Positions 62,234-64,000 of a stretch of 64,000 nt of DNA are shown here, one piece after another (positions within the stretch are counted from its first letter, which is position 1; the number at the start of each line of letters is the position of its first letter). Source of the DNA: Chaetorhynchus papuensis. Taxonomy: Eukaryota; Chordata; Aves; Passeriformes; Rhipiduridae. Below the pieces are notes generated by a model. The model ran no database searches. It saw only the letters and a program-made list of their open reading frames with translations, and was not told the origin of the DNA. The DNA lies in contig VWYX01000661.1 in NCBI GenBank assembly GCA_013396525.1, positions 1-64,000 of the forward strand. The letters run 5' to 3'. The translations under genes were made by a program, and so were the position numbers.

Positions 62234-63518
62234 CCATACCCCAAGCATACAGGTGTTCTGAGGCATGGAGAGGGATTCTTTCTTTTCCCTTTAGTGGAGC
62301 TGGCTGCAACAGTCATGCTCCTGGTTTTGCTGTACAGCTGATTAAACGTGTCATTGCCTCACTCAGTCTGAGGCTGTACCCTGCCTTCTGCTCCATTTCT
62401 TCCAGAAATCAAAGATTAATAAAATTTACTGAGAGGCGATAAAATCTGAAACTATCAACGGGAAGATCAGAGGTATTATCACATAGGCAGTGGAAGATTT
62501 TATGCTCAGAGGACCACTCTGATTTTGTCACCAGGCTGCACAGCACAGACAATGCAACTCTATGAATGGCTGAACCAGACTTGCTATGATGTCTCCAATT
62601 TATATACCCATTAGTTATGCTTTCTTCTTCAGACTCAGAAATTTTTTTCTCGGCATCACTTGAGTTTTCTTCCTCTTTAATGTTTGTTCCCCAATTTGCT
62701 TTGACAGCCTCTGATAGATAAGGCTGTTAAAATACAATGCTATTGTAAATACGAACTAACCCCACAGCAGGGTGGGATTATGGATGAGATTGCTGGTTTG
62801 TATACTCCATTATTTCAAGGTGTGCCTGCAGATGCTATGGGAAAGTGAAAAATGCGGAGAGATGAATGCCAAGGACTGGAAATGCTGATACCATTAGGTA
62901 AGGGGCAGGCAATAATTTTTTTTCTCTTTTTCATTCTGCTGAACACTCTTTGAGATAGATTGTGTTAAGTTAAAGCTGACCATTATTAACATGCTATGAA
63001 AATTCTCCAAAGAATAACCAGGTTTTCTTCCCCTTTCTAAACCATCTCAGTCTTTGGAAAACTCAGTCAGTTGCCTAGACCATTCAAAGATAAAAAGTCA
63101 AGCCTCAGGCATATGGCTAACCTTGGGTCTCACCAAAAGGCTTCTACTCATGTTCCAGGGGACAGTTGAAACTGATTTCTGCTGAACATGTTGAGAAGGC
63201 CAGTTTGATCAAACTTCTATTTTCATGACTAAATATTACTTACTGAGCTATTTCTCCTGGAATGTACCCATTTTTGATGGTCAAAGACACATGAAGTCAT
63301 CACAGAACTTGTGGTTTTTTTCCTTATTTCCCAAACTGCCTAGACAGTGGTTGTTAGAAAACTTTGTATGGTTCCCTCCTTGAGTGCCTGATCTTGAAGG
63401 AAGAACTGAGCATCTTTTCATTTTCTGTATTTAATATCCTAATCTGCACTCTACTAATAATGAACACCAATTTTTCTTTCAACTTCCATGTTTTTTGTTT
63501 CACTTACAAATTTTGCTC

Positions 63519-63599
63519 TTTTTTTTTTTTTTTTTTTTTTGCAAATTGCCTTGTTTATTTATTTGCTCGGGCTCCTTTTTTTTTTTTTTTTTTTTTTTT
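63519..63599. repeat. Two long T tracts (22 and 24 bases)
   Basis: T runs at 63519-63540 and 63576-63599 flank 35 bases of ordinary sequence that includes a short TTTA run. The sequence gctc, or its complement gagc, stands next to each tract. Lengths are subject to sequencing error. Confidence 0.85.
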
Positions 63600-64000
63600 A
63601 GAGTGTATGGCATTGGAGACATTTCTCTTGAGCCGAATTCTGGTAAAAACTAAAGCTAAATCAGGCTAAAATGGAATATTTGTCTCTTTACATAATATAG
63701 TTTTTTTGCGAAGGTATTGTAGGTAAAATTCCTCCTGTATTCTTCAGCCACTCTGAGTGTTTCATTGACATTTTTCTGTAGACAAATTGCTTTATTATTC
63801 ATTTTTGGGGGTAAAATCTGAGACTGGGGGAATGTTGTGAAGAAGACAGCAGCAGACAAGAATTGAGACAATCATGAGAAATTAAATTCTCTGTAAGTTT
63901 CAGTGTATTAGTGTGTGGGGTTTGGTTTTATGTGTCTTTCCTTCAAGCTGAGTTTTAACTTTCAGTCTAAAGGAGAGTTCATTTTTCCCTTTTCCAACTG

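Larger units (their letters stand above)
48454..64000. other. Non-coding stretch, no gene recognised
   Basis: I find no named transposon, RNA gene or coding region. The longest open frames (51162-51521, 119 codons starting at TTG, and 60281-60646, 121 codons) are unlike known families. Simple repeats, one strong hairpin and one exon-like segment are listed separately. Confidence 0.6.

Noticed and set aside
1..64000. CRISPR array, prophage, operon or other prokaryotic system
   Set aside because: No regularly spaced repeats, ribosome binding sites or dense coding; CR1 and ERVL-type repeats show vertebrate DNA.

Overview
The window reads as AT-rich vertebrate nuclear DNA, most likely from a bird. 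The main evidence is several truncated CR1 LINE copies with the avian-type 3' tip (an ATTCTGTGATT-like octamer end in place of a poly-A tail). Other evidence is ERVL-type LTRs whose ends match a very common avian LTR group, A/C-rich low-complexity patches, and low overall repeat density. I could not identify the species.

I recognise no protein-coding gene. No open frame exceeds about 134 codons, many of the longer ones lack an ATG, and none resembles a family I know. Two short segments (8823-8885 and 58211-58303) have good splice sites and an open frame and are listed only as weak exon candidates. The window is best read as intergenic or deep intronic sequence.

Layout: 1-472 is a probable retroviral LTR cut by the window edge, with a TATA box and two AATAAA signals. 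A CR1 copy on the minus strand lies at 5955-6200. Minus-strand LTR fragments and a CR1 tip lie at 15840-16322. A solo ERVL-type LTR spans 26997-27595 and contains a segment matching the 5' (Alu) domain of 7SL RNA at 27040-27163, plus a strong G-quadruplex motif. Two more CR1 copies lie at 32380-33448, one old on minus and one on plus. Two CR1 copies sit head to tail at 47415-48130. The long stretches between hold microsatellites, homopolymer tracts, small duplications, hairpins and a few segments that look like conserved non-coding elements.

There is no operon, phage, CRISPR array or multi-gene system here. The most unusual item is the 7SL-like segment inside the LTR. Next are a possible C/D-box snoRNA-like element at 22398-22510 and a perfect 12-bp hairpin at 62206-62233.
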